The position numbers and the translations under genes were made by a program. From positions 1 to 62,769 of the forward strand of contig LBTY01000008.1 of assembly GCA_000992305.1 (NCBI GenBank): a DNA stretch of 62,769 nucleotides, written 5' to 3'. Shown here piece by piece: positions 41,873 through 51,741 of the stretch. The stretch's first letter is position 1, and every line of letters begins with the position of its first letter. The notes under the pieces are model-generated. The model saw nothing but the letters and a program-made list of their open reading frames with translations. It made no database searches and was not told the origin of the DNA. This stretch comes from a candidate division TM6 bacterium GW2011_GWF2_38_10. Its GTDB lineage: Bacteria > Babelota > Babeliae > Babelales > RVW-14.

Positions 41873-43282
41873 ATGATGACAAATACACCAGACCGGTTAA
41901 AGCAAACGACCGGCGCCATCGTTGGCAAAGTACGAACATATAATGATGTTGTTGAATATCTTGATGGATTAAAACCATCAGAATATTCTGAAGCCGTTAT
42001 AACCAGAATGCAAAAACTTGATCAACTTCTTGGCAACGTATCAACAAAACTTGATACCATCTTGGTTGCTGGATCCAATGGCAAAAGCTTAACTATGCAC
42101 TTTGCTGCAAAATTACTCAAAGAAGAAGGCTTTAAGGTTGGTGTTGCATACTCATCACATTTTCTTACCTACAACGAACGCCTGTGCTTTGAAGCTCAAC
42201 AAATTAACAATAAACAGTTTACCGACGTTGTAAACGAAGTTATTAACACCGCACAAACGCATAACATCCAGGCTACCGCTCATGAAATCATGACCATGGC
42301 AGCGTTGCTGCATTTTGTAAATGAAAAAGTTGATATTATTCTTTTGGAAGTTGCATGCGGCGGCAAATGGGATCCAACAACAATTTGTCATCCCAAAATC
42401 GCTGCTATTACACGTATAGCGCAAGATCAACGCAACATCAACAATCAAGATCTTGATGCTGTAGCGTTTGAAATGCTCGAAATAACAAAACCAGGAACCT
42501 GGTTTATTTCAGCAGAACAAAGTAAAATTCGTTTACAAAAAATGAGAACATTCACACTTGAACGTGGAGCACAATGGGCGATGCCTATTCGTAAATTAGC
42601 CTTTCTTCCCTATATTTATGAACAACTTTATGGCCGTATTGCATCTCTTGGTGAACGCATTGCTCAAATGTATGTTGAAGATATCAAAGGTAAATTTTCC
42701 CCATTCCTTCGCGGCAATCTTCTTGCCACACAAAAAGGACAACGTGGCAGACCAACGCTTGAAGCTAAGCGTTATTCAGAACTCAACCCCCTCAGAACAC
42801 TCAAGACATTTTGGGCTGAACACTTTGATCTTCCAAAGGGACGCTATGAATTATTTGATAAAGAAAAACCAACCATAGTCCTTGATAATGCTACAAATCT
42901 TGATGCCTATGAAAACTTATTCTTAGGCGTACGTCTTTTGCATTACCAAAAACCACTTGAAGGATTTGCATTAGTTCTTGGCGTGGAAAAAAACATTGCA
43001 CTTGATGAAGCAATGAAAACAATCCGCTACTTATTCAAAAAGGTTCCAGGCCAACTCTTTTTTGTTCCAATCCCTGGTCATACCGTACAATACCATGAGC
43101 CTCAAGAATTAGTTGCAAAAGCAAAAGAACTAAATATAAAAGCAACCGCCTGTTCAAACTTAGCGCAAGCTTTTGAACAAGCAAAACAAGTTGTTGATGA
43201 ACGCAACGGACTTGTTGCCATTGCCGGTGCTGCGCAAATTATTTCAGAATACTGGAACAATAGAGGAATTAAAAAGTTTTAA
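41873..43282 (+). CDS. FolC-like Mur-ligase-family protein
   Basis: A 469-residue protein aligned with dihydrofolate/folylpolyglutamate synthase, which adds glutamate to folates. ILVAGSNGKSLTMHFAAKLL corresponds to the ATP loop (usual GTNGKGST), and the following SSHFLTYNERLCFEAQQI matches the family's TSPHLxxxxERI. EVACGGKWDPTT corresponds to the glycine-rich E-x-G-x-GGRxDxTN. The usual C-terminal LDGAHNP reads LDNATNL. These changes at conserved sites make substrate identity uncertain; another amide-bond ligase of the Mur family is possible. AAGGG lies seven bases before the ATG. It stands alone. Confidence 0.7.
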   Translation: MMTNTPDRLKQTTGAIVGKVRTYNDVVEYLDGLKPSEYSEAVITRMQKLDQLLGNVSTKLDTILVAGSNGKSLTMHFAAKLLKEEGFKVGVAYSSHFLTYNERLCFEAQQINNKQFTDVVNEVINTAQTHNIQATAHEIMTMAALLHFVNEKVDIILLEVACGGKWDPTTICHPKIAAITRIAQDQRNINNQDLDAVAFEMLEITKPGTWFISAEQSKIRLQKMRTFTLERGAQWAMPIRKLAFLPYIYEQLYGRIASLGERIAQMYVEDIKGKFSPFLRGNLLATQKGQRGRPTLEAKRYSELNPLRTLKTFWAEHFDLPKGRYELFDKEKPTIVLDNATNLDAYENLFLGVRLLHYQKPLEGFALVLGVEKNIALDEAMKTIRYLFKKVPGQLFFVPIPGHTVQYHEPQELVAKAKELNIKATACSNLAQAFEQAKQVVDERNGLVAIAGAAQIISEYWNNRGIKKF

Positions 43283-43298
43283 GATATACACCTTTTTT

Positions 43299-43341
43299 AA
43301 AAAAATAGGTTGTTGACTCATTAATCAACAACCTATTTTTT
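43299..43341. terminator. Bidirectional terminator between the FolC-like and H1-like genes
   Basis: An AT-rich stem (arms about 43299-43314 and 43325-43341, core TAGGTTGTTGA/TCAACAACCTA) bordered by A and T runs separates two convergent genes. Confidence 0.85.
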
Positions 43342-43360
43342 TTATCGATCAGATCAATGA

Positions 43361-43732
43361 TTAGATGACAGGAAGTATTGGCATTTGTTCCTTTTTTACC
43401 ACTGTCATTCTTTTTGATGTAACTCTTTTAGGAGCTTTTTTAGCTGCCTTTTTAGCTACTTTTCTGACTGGTTTTGCAACCTTTTTTACGACCTTTTTGG
43501 CAGGTTTTGCTATTTTTTTAACAACCTTTTTCTTAGGAGCAGCTTTTTTTACAGCCTTTTTGACTGCTTTTTTTGCTACAACTTTTTTAGCAACTTTTTT
43601 AACTGCCTTTTTTACAACCTTTTTAGGGGCTGCTTTTTTAACAGCTTTTTTAGTTACTTTTTTAGCAACCTTTTTGACTGCCTTCTTTGCAACAGCTTTT
43701 TTAACTGCAGCTTTTTTCTTCATAATTGCCAT
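43361..43732 (-). CDS. Histone H1-like lysine/alanine-rich protein
   Basis: A 123-residue protein built almost wholly of Lys, Ala, Val and Pro: units such as KKAVKKVAKK and KKAAPKKVVKK repeat through about residues 5-110. Such tails resemble histone H1 C-termini and the H1-like (Hc1/Hc2) proteins of chlamydiae, which compact DNA. The last 20 residues (MTVVKKEQMPILPVI) are not repetitive. AAGGAG lies seven bases before the ATG. The gene stands between folC and the M16 protease gene. DNA binding is inferred from composition; a translation- or polyphosphate-linked basic protein is possible. Confidence 0.75.
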   Translation of the reverse strand: MAIMKKKAAVKKAVAKKAVKKVAKKVTKKAVKKAAPKKVVKKAVKKVAKKVVAKKAVKKAVKKAAPKKKVVKKIAKPAKKVVKKVAKPVRKVAKKAAKKAPKRVTSKRMTVVKKEQMPILPVI

Positions 43733-43803
43733 GATACTTCTCCTTCTAAACTCCCTTTAAGGAAACAACACACTTACATTACCATTTCAAAACTATTTCA
43801 CAA

Positions 43804-46458
43804 CTATTCTTTTGTTCTTCCTATGGTGACTGTCCAAAACCGACTTCGCTTACAGTACTGTTTTGCTCGCTCATTTACATCTTCTAATTTTAGTATAGAC
43901 AATAAACTAGGCTGTTTGTCAAATAAATTAAAATTTAAATTAAATCTTTTTAGAAATAGAAATGTCTGAGCAATATTAAGATTATTCTCAAAAAGCTCTA
44001 CAGATGAAGATATCGCAACATCCTTTGCCATCAAAAATTCTTCCTTCGTTACACCTTTTTTTTCAAGCAACTCAAGTGCACCAAAAATAATTTCTATTGC
44101 ACTTTTGGTTTTTTCAGGTGAAACAAGTGTCTTAATAAACGCCAGCCCAGGAGCTTCCTGAGCACCATGCAACAACGATCCTCCAATTGCATAAAAAAGT
44201 CCATGCTGTTCTCGTAACTCAAAAAGACGAGAGTTGCTTGAACTTTGAGCACCTCCAGTAAAAATAATATCCAACAAAGCCAAAGCATGAAAATCACTAT
44301 CTAGCCGAGCAATCGAAGGGGCCGCAAACGCAAGCGCTACTTGATCTCGAGACACGATTATTTTTTTATCACGAGGTTGTTGTACCACCAACGAAGGAAA
44401 AATAAATGGATCTACAACCGGCCCATGCCACGCCCCAAATGAAGCATCCAACTGCTGTTTTATACGAGTACGATCAACATCTCCTACAACAACCAGTATA
44501 GACCCTTGAGGCGAAATAAGGCGAGTAAAACAATCTTGTAAATCTTGAACCGTCAACGCTGCAATACTTTCTTTAGTCCCTTCCGAAGGCTTGCCATAAG
44601 GATGATCGCCATACACTAACGATTTAACAACTTGGTCAATAAACACAATAGGCGTATCCCAATAATCATGCAACTCATGCAAAATTTGAGCTCTAATTTT
44701 TTCAATATTCTCATGCGAAAATGACGGTCTTGTGAGTAAATGCGCCATCATTTCAAGCAACGCAGCACTATCTACGCCAAGGCTAAGACCAGAAAGATAA
44801 TCGCCACTCGCACCAATATACAAACCATTTTGCTCAAGCAACGTACTCAGCTCCTGAGACCCATAATCGGCCGAACAATCAGTCAACAAACGCAACAAAA
44901 ATAAAAAGCACCCTTCTTTGCCCGGCAGATCATACAAAGAACTTCCCTTGCACTTTAACATCACCGCAACATTAGGCGCCAAGGTATTGTGGTAATAAAC
45001 AACCTCTAACCCATTGTCAAGCGTAAATATTTCTGGTTTTGGAAATGAAAATTCAGCATGCTTACCATACACCAGCGTATCTGCAAATTTAACTGGCTCA
45101 ATTGGAGATGTTCTTATCAATTGAACCGAAAGCGCATCTTCATGTGCAAGTTGCTCGGCTTGCATTTTTTCAAGCACAGCATGCCGATCATCACACGGCA
45201 ATAAAACGCCACGACAAGCATACCCTTGGCACAAATATGAGGTAACAAACTGTGTAATATCCTCCGACTTTAATGCATCAAGTTGGTCAAAATAATCCTG
45301 CAAAAAAGTTGTTTTTTGCGTTGCAAGATACGCCGTTCCAATCAATGAAGCTTGTTTTTCAAAACTTTCCAAAAGAGCCGAATAATCAAATAACGCTTTT
45401 TTTCGCGCCCCTTGCAGCTCCCAATCTTCCACTCCATCGTGAGATAATCGCTCAATTTCTTGAGCAATAATAACCCAAATGCGCTCGATATCTTCTTTGG
45501 ATTTTGGATACACAGAAATACTCAATACTCCAGCCTGGAAAAAACTTACCAGAGAACACTCAACATCAAGAGCAATCCCCTCTTGTTCAACTAACCGCCG
45601 ATATAAACGAGAACTTTTTCCATTGCCTAAAATAAGCGCCGCAATGTCAAAAATAACATTAACACCAGCCTCGGCCCCTGGCACCAGATACAAAAAGCAA
45701 ACCCATGGAATAGACACCGGGCGATAAAGCGTTACTTCACGTGTCACAAGGTCTGAAAATAACGGTATGCTTTTTTTGGTATATGCCTTTGGAGCAGGAA
45801 TGCTTCCAAGCAACCGCTGCGCGGCATCAAAAACATCCTCCACCTGCACATCACCAACCACAACAAGCGTTGCGTTTTTAGGATGATAATGCTGGTGATA
45901 AAAATCAAGTAAATCATCATGCGTTAATGAACAAATAGAAGCATGGCGCCCAATAACCGGAACCCCATAGGGATGCTCAGGCCAAAGGGCAGCAAACAAT
46001 AAATCATAAAGATAACTGGCATAATCATCTTTATACATGCGCAATTCTTCAATAATGGCCTGTAATTCAGAAGCCAACATCTGCTCATCAAATCTTGCCG
46101 ACTGCATACATTCTGCAAAAACCTGCACCGCCACCTCCCAGTGAGCCCGAGGCAAGCGAAACGTATACCCAGTATAATCTTGCGATGTAAACGCGTTAGC
46201 AACGCCAGTAAGCTTATGCGTAATCACATTGATATCGGTCTCAGAAAGAGCCGCTGTACCTTTAAAAAGCATATGCTCAATAACATGGGCTATTCCCTTT
46301 TTATCGCAAGGCTCATCTTTGGCCCCAACATGATACAACAAATGAGTCTCAACGCGAGGGATATGATGACATGAGCGCACCAATACCGTCAGCCCATTAG
46401 CTAAAACTCTTTTTTCAGGAATAACCATGATATCGCTACTATGCTTTTTTTTTACCAT
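43804..46458 (-). CDS. M16-family zinc protease, double-domain
   Basis: An 884-residue protein with two M16 (insulinase/pitrilysin-type) halves. The N-terminal half has the inverted zinc motif HVIEH near residues 58-62 in HVIEHMLFKGT, with the downstream glutamate in LQAIIEELRMYKDD. The C-terminal half (from about 455) keeps the fold, including RLFELREQHGLFYAIGG, but lacks the HxxEH motif. Such proteins cut small peptides or act in periplasmic processing; no signal peptide is evident. GAGG lies upstream of ATG 46458, which overlaps the end of the double Ddl gene by seven bases, so both are made from one transcript. Confidence 0.88.
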   Translation of the reverse strand: MVKKKHSSDIMVIPEKRVLANGLTVLVRSCHHIPRVETHLLYHVGAKDEPCDKKGIAHVIEHMLFKGTAALSETDINVITHKLTGVANAFTSQDYTGYTFRLPRAHWEVAVQVFAECMQSARFDEQMLASELQAIIEELRMYKDDYASYLYDLLFAALWPEHPYGVPVIGRHASICSLTHDDLLDFYHQHYHPKNATLVVVGDVQVEDVFDAAQRLLGSIPAPKAYTKKSIPLFSDLVTREVTLYRPVSIPWVCFLYLVPGAEAGVNVIFDIAALILGNGKSSRLYRRLVEQEGIALDVECSLVSFFQAGVLSISVYPKSKEDIERIWVIIAQEIERLSHDGVEDWELQGARKKALFDYSALLESFEKQASLIGTAYLATQKTTFLQDYFDQLDALKSEDITQFVTSYLCQGYACRGVLLPCDDRHAVLEKMQAEQLAHEDALSVQLIRTSPIEPVKFADTLVYGKHAEFSFPKPEIFTLDNGLEVVYYHNTLAPNVAVMLKCKGSSLYDLPGKEGCFLFLLRLLTDCSADYGSQELSTLLEQNGLYIGASGDYLSGLSLGVDSAALLEMMAHLLTRPSFSHENIEKIRAQILHELHDYWDTPIVFIDQVVKSLVYGDHPYGKPSEGTKESIAALTVQDLQDCFTRLISPQGSILVVVGDVDRTRIKQQLDASFGAWHGPVVDPFIFPSLVVQQPRDKKIIVSRDQVALAFAAPSIARLDSDFHALALLDIIFTGGAQSSSNSRLFELREQHGLFYAIGGSLLHGAQEAPGLAFIKTLVSPEKTKSAIEIIFGALELLEKKGVTKEEFLMAKDVAISSSVELFENNLNIAQTFLFLKRFNLNFNLFDKQPSLLSILKLEDVNERAKQYCKRSRFWTVTIGRTKE

Positions 46459-48752
46459 AACACATCCTCACCTACTCCCTTTTTTTTCATTAATAATTCT
46501 GGGGCGCAACTCACATCTGAAGCCTTATCTAAAACCCCACCATGTACCTTGAATCCCAAATTCACAATCGTATCAATAAACTCCATGGGCTTAACCCCAA
46601 GTTCCGCCGCCTGATGAAACAGGCAAGTCGCTGGCGTAAGCGCAGGCAACGTATTAAACTCTATAATAACAACCCGCGGCGCGCCTGTTTTGCTTTGAGC
46701 CGCCGACTGATAAAAACAATCAATACGAGCGTACCCCTTGCACCCAATTGCCTTGAATGCCGCTGCCATTGTTTTTTGCACCAAGGCTATTGCATCGCTT
46801 GAAATCAATGCTGGGGTTTGATTTTCACCAGCACCTGGCAAAAATTTTTCCTCTAATGACAATATGCCCTTGTTGGCAACAACTTGAGATGGCACAAGCG
46901 CAGTAACATCATCATTACCAACCACCCCACACGTCAGCTCTGTTCCAACAATGCATTCTTCAATAAGTGCATGCTGTTTATTGGTAGCAAACATTGCTGC
47001 AATTTTTTCCTCAAGTTCTTGAGGATTGTGGGCTTTGCCCACCATAACGCTGCACCCATCATCATGCGGCTTTATAATCACAGGGAACGTAATGCCGGGT
47101 AGGTTATTGCAAAAACGCGCGCGGCGCTCAACATCGTACTCTTCCCACTCTTTACGCGCCAACAAAAAAGAATCCGGCACATCAAAACCCTGATGGCGTA
47201 AATATGATGTTGTTTTAAATTTATCCATACACAAAGCACTAACAAGCACGCCAGAACCATTATATGGCAATTTGAGCATTTCAAGGGCACCTTGAACCGA
47301 CCCTCCCTCACCTTTACCACCATGTAATCCCAAAAAGACAAAGTCCGCAAGTTGTGGCAATTCAGACCACGATATGCGCATTGCATCATCAAGATGAGCT
47401 GCTATTTCGCGCGTTGAATTTTTAATCAAATGACGCTGAGATAACCGGTACAACTCCATGGTTTCATGCACAAAAACAGGAATAACTTCATATTTTTTAG
47501 GTGATAGTTTATAACAAACATTACGTCCCGATTCTAGTGAAATTTCTCGTTCATTAGAATCCCCACCCAAAAGAACTATAACCCGTTTTTTCTCTTCTGC
47601 CGCTGCTACCATAATCCCTTCCTTTTCACGCTGATGCGAAGCCATTGCCGATAATCCATAATGCACCAATTCATTCTCAATTAAAAAATTAATTAACGTT
47701 GTATGGCTCATCCCGATCTCTGCCGCCTGATGAAATAAAAATGTTGCAGGCGACATTCCAGTAAGCGTATTTGGATCAATCAAAACAATCCGACCATCCC
47801 GCGCCACAAAACCATCGATGCGAGAAATAGTAGTAAAACCAAGAAGATCAGATGCTTGCATGCACGTTTTTACAATTGCATCAGCCTGCTCGCAAGAAAA
47901 AGGAGCTGGAGTAATTTTAGTGGCTCGCCCCGGCATATATTTTTGTTCATAGTCAAAAATATCAGAAGTCATCTCTGGAATAACCTGTGTTAACGGAAGA
48001 GCCATCCATTCCTTAGTTACAAGCGCATTGTGCTTTGAAACTTTTTGCAATAAAACACAAACAAATTCCATTCCATCAATTTTTTCTTCAACGATAACAT
48101 CTTGCTTATGATGAGCATCAGCAGACGAAGCTGCAACAACTGCAGCATGAATATCTTCTATGTTTTTAACACACGAGATACCAAGACTCGATCCTTCGTG
48201 AAAAGGTTTTACGATTACTGGCAAGTGAACACCAACTCCAGATAACCGCTCAACAACATCCTCGGCCGTTAACGATTCAATTTCATAAGCCGCAAGCGTA
48301 ATACCTCGTGGAACCTCTATGCCATGCGCCTTAAATAAATCCTTTTGTTTGGATTTATTCATTCCCAAAGCACTCCCAAGCACCTTGGTGCCCAAGTAAG
48401 GAATACCCAAAACATCAAGCATCCCTTGCAAAGTTCCATCTTCCGCATACCGCCCATGAACCGCAACATACACAAAATCAACCATTGTTTTAAGCTGATC
48501 CCATGTTATACATTGAGCCTCTTTTTGTAACCGATGATAAAAATCAGAAATCTTGCCACGGTGCAAAAAATGCCACGGCAAAACATACAAAATGCCCTCT
48601 GCCGTCTGAAAAATAGGCACTATTTCATAAGCATCAGTATCAAGATGATCACAAATTGTTCGACCGGAATTAAACGAAACCTCGCGTTCAATCGAGCGGC
48701 CACCCATAAAAACGCCAATCCTTAACTTATGTGCACTACGCGCCCCAAACAT
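46452..48752 (-). CDS. ddl: Tandem double D-alanine--D-alanine ligase
   Basis: A 766-residue fusion of two Ddl-type ATP-grasp enzymes, about residues 1-370 and 385-766; a normal Ddl has 300-370. Both halves open with the family motif (GGRSIEREVSFNSG and GGDSNEREISLESG). The first keeps VHGRYAEDGTLQG and EGSSLGIS, but its metal ligand region reads LIDPNTLTGM where a Glu is usual. The second reads LHGGKGEGGSVQG (Asp lost) and DDGCSVMV (a Ser lost) but keeps IIEFNTLPALT. The two are thus complementary in which residues they keep. The enzyme makes D-Ala-D-Ala for peptidoglycan. AAAGG lies before ATG 48752. It overlaps the M16 gene. Confidence 0.88.
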   Translation of the reverse strand: MFGARSAHKLRIGVFMGGRSIEREVSFNSGRTICDHLDTDAYEIVPIFQTAEGILYVLPWHFLHRGKISDFYHRLQKEAQCITWDQLKTMVDFVYVAVHGRYAEDGTLQGMLDVLGIPYLGTKVLGSALGMNKSKQKDLFKAHGIEVPRGITLAAYEIESLTAEDVVERLSGVGVHLPVIVKPFHEGSSLGISCVKNIEDIHAAVVAASSADAHHKQDVIVEEKIDGMEFVCVLLQKVSKHNALVTKEWMALPLTQVIPEMTSDIFDYEQKYMPGRATKITPAPFSCEQADAIVKTCMQASDLLGFTTISRIDGFVARDGRIVLIDPNTLTGMSPATFLFHQAAEIGMSHTTLINFLIENELVHYGLSAMASHQREKEGIMVAAAEEKKRVIVLLGGDSNEREISLESGRNVCYKLSPKKYEVIPVFVHETMELYRLSQRHLIKNSTREIAAHLDDAMRISWSELPQLADFVFLGLHGGKGEGGSVQGALEMLKLPYNGSGVLVSALCMDKFKTTSYLRHQGFDVPDSFLLARKEWEEYDVERRARFCNNLPGITFPVIIKPHDDGCSVMVGKAHNPQELEEKIAAMFATNKQHALIEECIVGTELTCGVVGNDDVTALVPSQVVANKGILSLEEKFLPGAGENQTPALISSDAIALVQKTMAAAFKAIGCKGYARIDCFYQSAAQSKTGAPRVVIIEFNTLPALTPATCLFHQAAELGVKPMEFIDTIVNLGFKVHGGVLDKASDVSCAPELLMKKKGVGEDVLW

Positions 48753-49030
48753 AACAAGCCTTTCACAACAACATGCAATACTTATATTTTCTTATATATT
48801 TAATTTTTTTTATATTACCCTCAACACGCTTGTGTTTTATAGGTATATTTTTCTATCTATTGTACACAAAAAAAAATAAAAAAAGGAATCAATTTGACAA
48901 GGAACGTTCTTTTTTTATAACAGGAATTTTTCTAAACAAACAAAGCAACAAAAGAGCATTGCAATAACCCTCAAATTCGCTATGCTACAAATCGACACTT
49001 TACCAACAAATTATCCCAACCCTCAATATA

Positions 49031-49618
49031 ATGACTATGATAAAAAAACTATTTAAACAATTAAAAAACACACAATTTATCAACACTGCGTTTCACTATC
49101 TAGCATACGGCATTGCCCGCTTGCTCATAAGTACGTATCGTGTACGAGTAACCTACGCTCCTGGCGTTGATAAAAATCTCATGGCAAACAAAGGTGTTTT
49201 TTATTTTTGGCATCAACAAATCATTCCTGGCATGACATTGTTTTTCAAAGAAAAAGCAACAGGCTACTGCGTTGTAAGCCCAAGCGGCGACGGAAAGATT
49301 GCTGGTTTTATTTGCCAAAAGCTTGGCTTTACCGTGCTCTACGGCTCATCAAACAAGTCGCCCATTACGCTTCTACGCAACGCACTAAAAGCACTTGAAG
49401 AAAGGAACCAACTGTGCATTGTTGGCGATGGATCACGCGGCCCAGCATTTCAACTACAACCCGGCATTCGCTATCTTGCCCAAAAAGGCAATGTCCCCAT
49501 TATTTTTGTAGAATGCTCCTCATCACGGCATATTACCCTCAAAAAAAGTTGGGATCAGTTTCAAATTCCGCTGCCGTTTAGCACCATTACCATAACCATC
49601 CATGCACCCGAATGGTAA
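49031..49618 (+). CDS. DUF374-family lysophospholipid acyltransferase-like protein
   Basis: A 195-residue protein of the DUF374 (PF04028) family, related to acyltransferases that make or modify lipid A or phospholipids. FYFWHQQIIPGMTLFF holds the histidine of the usual H-x-Q/D site, VVSPSGDGKIAGFICQKLG and YGSSNKSPITLLRNAL follow, and GDGSRGPAFQLQPG matches the family's D-G-P-R-G-P. One N-terminal helix may anchor it. It precedes priA by three bases. The start at 49031 lacks a strong ribosome-binding site; the ATG at 49037 is as likely. Confidence 0.8.
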   Translation: MTMIKKLFKQLKNTQFINTAFHYLAYGIARLLISTYRVRVTYAPGVDKNLMANKGVFYFWHQQIIPGMTLFFKEKATGYCVVSPSGDGKIAGFICQKLGFTVLYGSSNKSPITLLRNALKALEERNQLCIVGDGSRGPAFQLQPGIRYLAQKGNVPIIFVECSSSRHITLKKSWDQFQIPLPFSTITITIHAPEW

Positions 49619-49621
49619 GTT

Positions 49622-51598
49622 ATGTACGTTACGGTTCGCCTTTTAAACAGATTCGATAAAGACCTTTGGTACCACGTTCCCGCAAAACACCAAACCACGA
49701 TAAAGCCCGGCATACTCATTATGGTGCCGCTACAAAAACGTCAAGAATATGCTCTGGTTACTGACTGTTTTTCAAAACTCCCACAAAAGCCAACCTTTAC
49801 CATCAAAGACATCCTTGGGCCCATTGACTTCCCTTCAGACGCACATTACCAGCAATTTATAGAAAAAATAGCACGCTACTACCTTATCTCCCCACTACAC
49901 TTTTATGCTCGTATTACCACCTTTTTGCATGATAAAAAACAAGAAGACATCCCCGCCCCAAACTCACACATATTCACCACCCCAGAAAAAATACACCTTA
50001 CCGATGAGCAACAAGCGATTGTAGATTACCTTGCTCCCCACCTTGACCACCCCACCTATACTCCTACGCTTATTCACGGCGTCACCGGATCTGGTAAAAC
50101 CGAAGTGTATAAAAAAATCATAGAACAGTGTATTCACAATAACAAAACAGTTATCATGCTCTTACCGGAAGTTTCTTTGAGCCTCCAGTTTGAACGTCTT
50201 TTTAAAACGCACCTCCCCCATATTGTAAGTTTTGGTTTTCATTCAGCAACCACACCAGCAGAACGCCGAGCATTATGGGCGGCGCTCAAGGCTCAACAAC
50301 CACTCCTTATTTTAGGGGTTCATCTTCCCATCATGCTCCCCATAAGTAATCTTGGGGCAATCATCATTGATGAAGAACACGAGCAAGGCTTTATCGAAAA
50401 AAAACATCCTAAAATTAACAGTAAAGAAGTTGCAATTTGGCGTGCACACACCTACCAAATTCCAATTATTCTTGGTTCGGCAACTCCATCAATAACTTCT
50501 CTGCACAATGTCCAAAACAAACAATGGAAGCTGTTTCGTATTACCAAACGATTTGCCGGAGCTTTTCCCACCGTACGCAAAGTGTTACTCGACACACAAG
50601 GAGCCAAGCGCCGCAAACATTTTTGGATTTCTCAAGAACTTGAGCTAGCCGTTGCTCACTGCCTTGAGCACAAAGAACAAGCGATTATTTATCTTAACCG
50701 CCGAGGATATAGTTTTTTTGTCCAATGCAAAGCATGTGGATTTATCTTCGAATGCCCCCACTGCACGGTAAGCTTAACCTTGCACACCGTTCAGGGCAAT
50801 GTACTACGCTGCCATTACTGCGACTATAAAAAAGACCTCCCAACCACCTGCCCAACCTGCTCTGCACCCGAATCACAATTTCTCAAAAAAGGGCTCGGCA
50901 CCCAACAGGCAGTCAATATTTTTAAAGAACTTTTTCCCACCGCACGCATTGAGCGCGCCGACCTTGACACAACAAGTAAGAAAAGAACATGGAAGCTCAC
51001 CGTTGAACAATTTGAACAAGGAGAAATAGATATCCTGATTGGAACACAAACCATCACAAAAGGCTATCATTTTCCGGGTGTTACTCTTGTAGGAGTTTTA
51101 TGGGCCGACCTTAACCTTCACTTTCCGGTTTTTAACGCTGCCGAAAGCACATTACAACAACTTATCCAAGTAGCAGGCCGCGCCGGCAGATGCAGTTCTC
51201 AAAGCACGGTGATAATCCAAGCGCTGCAAGACCATAGCATTTTTTCGTACGTTAATGAAACATCATATCTTGATTTTTGCGCCAAAGAACTTGAGCAACG
51301 CTTACAAATCCTTTATCCCCCAGCATGTCATCTTGCCTACGTAGAATTACGACACGCAAGCACCCAAATAGTCAAGCTTGACGCACAAACATGCATAGAC
51401 ACCCTTATGGCCCTTTGTACGCAGAACAATCTCAATGTTACCCTCTTAGGCCCCGCAGAACCATTAATTTCACGTATCCAAAATGTTGAGATTCGACATA
51501 TTTTTTTTAAAGCCCAATCCTTTAAAGATCTGCATACCCTTTTAAAAAACATCAACCAAACCAACTACAAAAGTTCGCTATTTGTCGTTTTTTCTTAA
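49622..51598 (+). CDS. priA: Primosomal replication-restart helicase PriA
   Basis: A 658-residue PriA, which reloads the replisome at broken forks. Walker A GVTGSGKTEVYKK is near residue 153, Walker B IIIDEEHEQGF follows, and the helicase motifs AGRAGRCS and GTQTITKGYHFPGVTLVG are clear. Eight zinc-binding cysteines lie near residues 370-415 (CKACGFIFECPHC, CHYC, CPTC). The N-terminal DNA-binding part is short, giving a protein somewhat below the 700-730 usual length. It follows the acyltransferase gene by three bases. Confidence 0.95.
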   Translation: MYVTVRLLNRFDKDLWYHVPAKHQTTIKPGILIMVPLQKRQEYALVTDCFSKLPQKPTFTIKDILGPIDFPSDAHYQQFIEKIARYYLISPLHFYARITTFLHDKKQEDIPAPNSHIFTTPEKIHLTDEQQAIVDYLAPHLDHPTYTPTLIHGVTGSGKTEVYKKIIEQCIHNNKTVIMLLPEVSLSLQFERLFKTHLPHIVSFGFHSATTPAERRALWAALKAQQPLLILGVHLPIMLPISNLGAIIIDEEHEQGFIEKKHPKINSKEVAIWRAHTYQIPIILGSATPSITSLHNVQNKQWKLFRITKRFAGAFPTVRKVLLDTQGAKRRKHFWISQELELAVAHCLEHKEQAIIYLNRRGYSFFVQCKACGFIFECPHCTVSLTLHTVQGNVLRCHYCDYKKDLPTTCPTCSAPESQFLKKGLGTQQAVNIFKELFPTARIERADLDTTSKKRTWKLTVEQFEQGEIDILIGTQTITKGYHFPGVTLVGVLWADLNLHFPVFNAAESTLQQLIQVAGRAGRCSSQSTVIIQALQDHSIFSYVNETSYLDFCAKELEQRLQILYPPACHLAYVELRHASTQIVKLDAQTCIDTLMALCTQNNLNVTLLGPAEPLISRIQNVEIRHIFFKAQSFKDLHTLLKNINQTNYKSSLFVVFS

Positions 51599-51741
51599 AA
51601 TTCAACACCCCGCCGAGCATCCTCCCATACACCATTTTACAAAAGCCTAAAAGCCCCTTATAATAGCAAACTCACACAACAATGACATACATTACGCCCA
51701 GCTTTAATTTATATCTATTAGTCTTTTATGATTGGAATTTT

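Noticed and set aside
43365..43760. 131-codon Phe/Leu-rich open frame opposite the H1-like gene
   Set aside because: It is simply the complement of AAA/GCT-rich Lys/Ala repeats; no ribosome-binding site and no plausible protein.
48773..48967. 64-codon frame in the gap between ddl and the acyltransferase gene
   Set aside because: Very AT-rich, no ribosome-binding site, no family features; the gap more likely holds the two divergent promoters.
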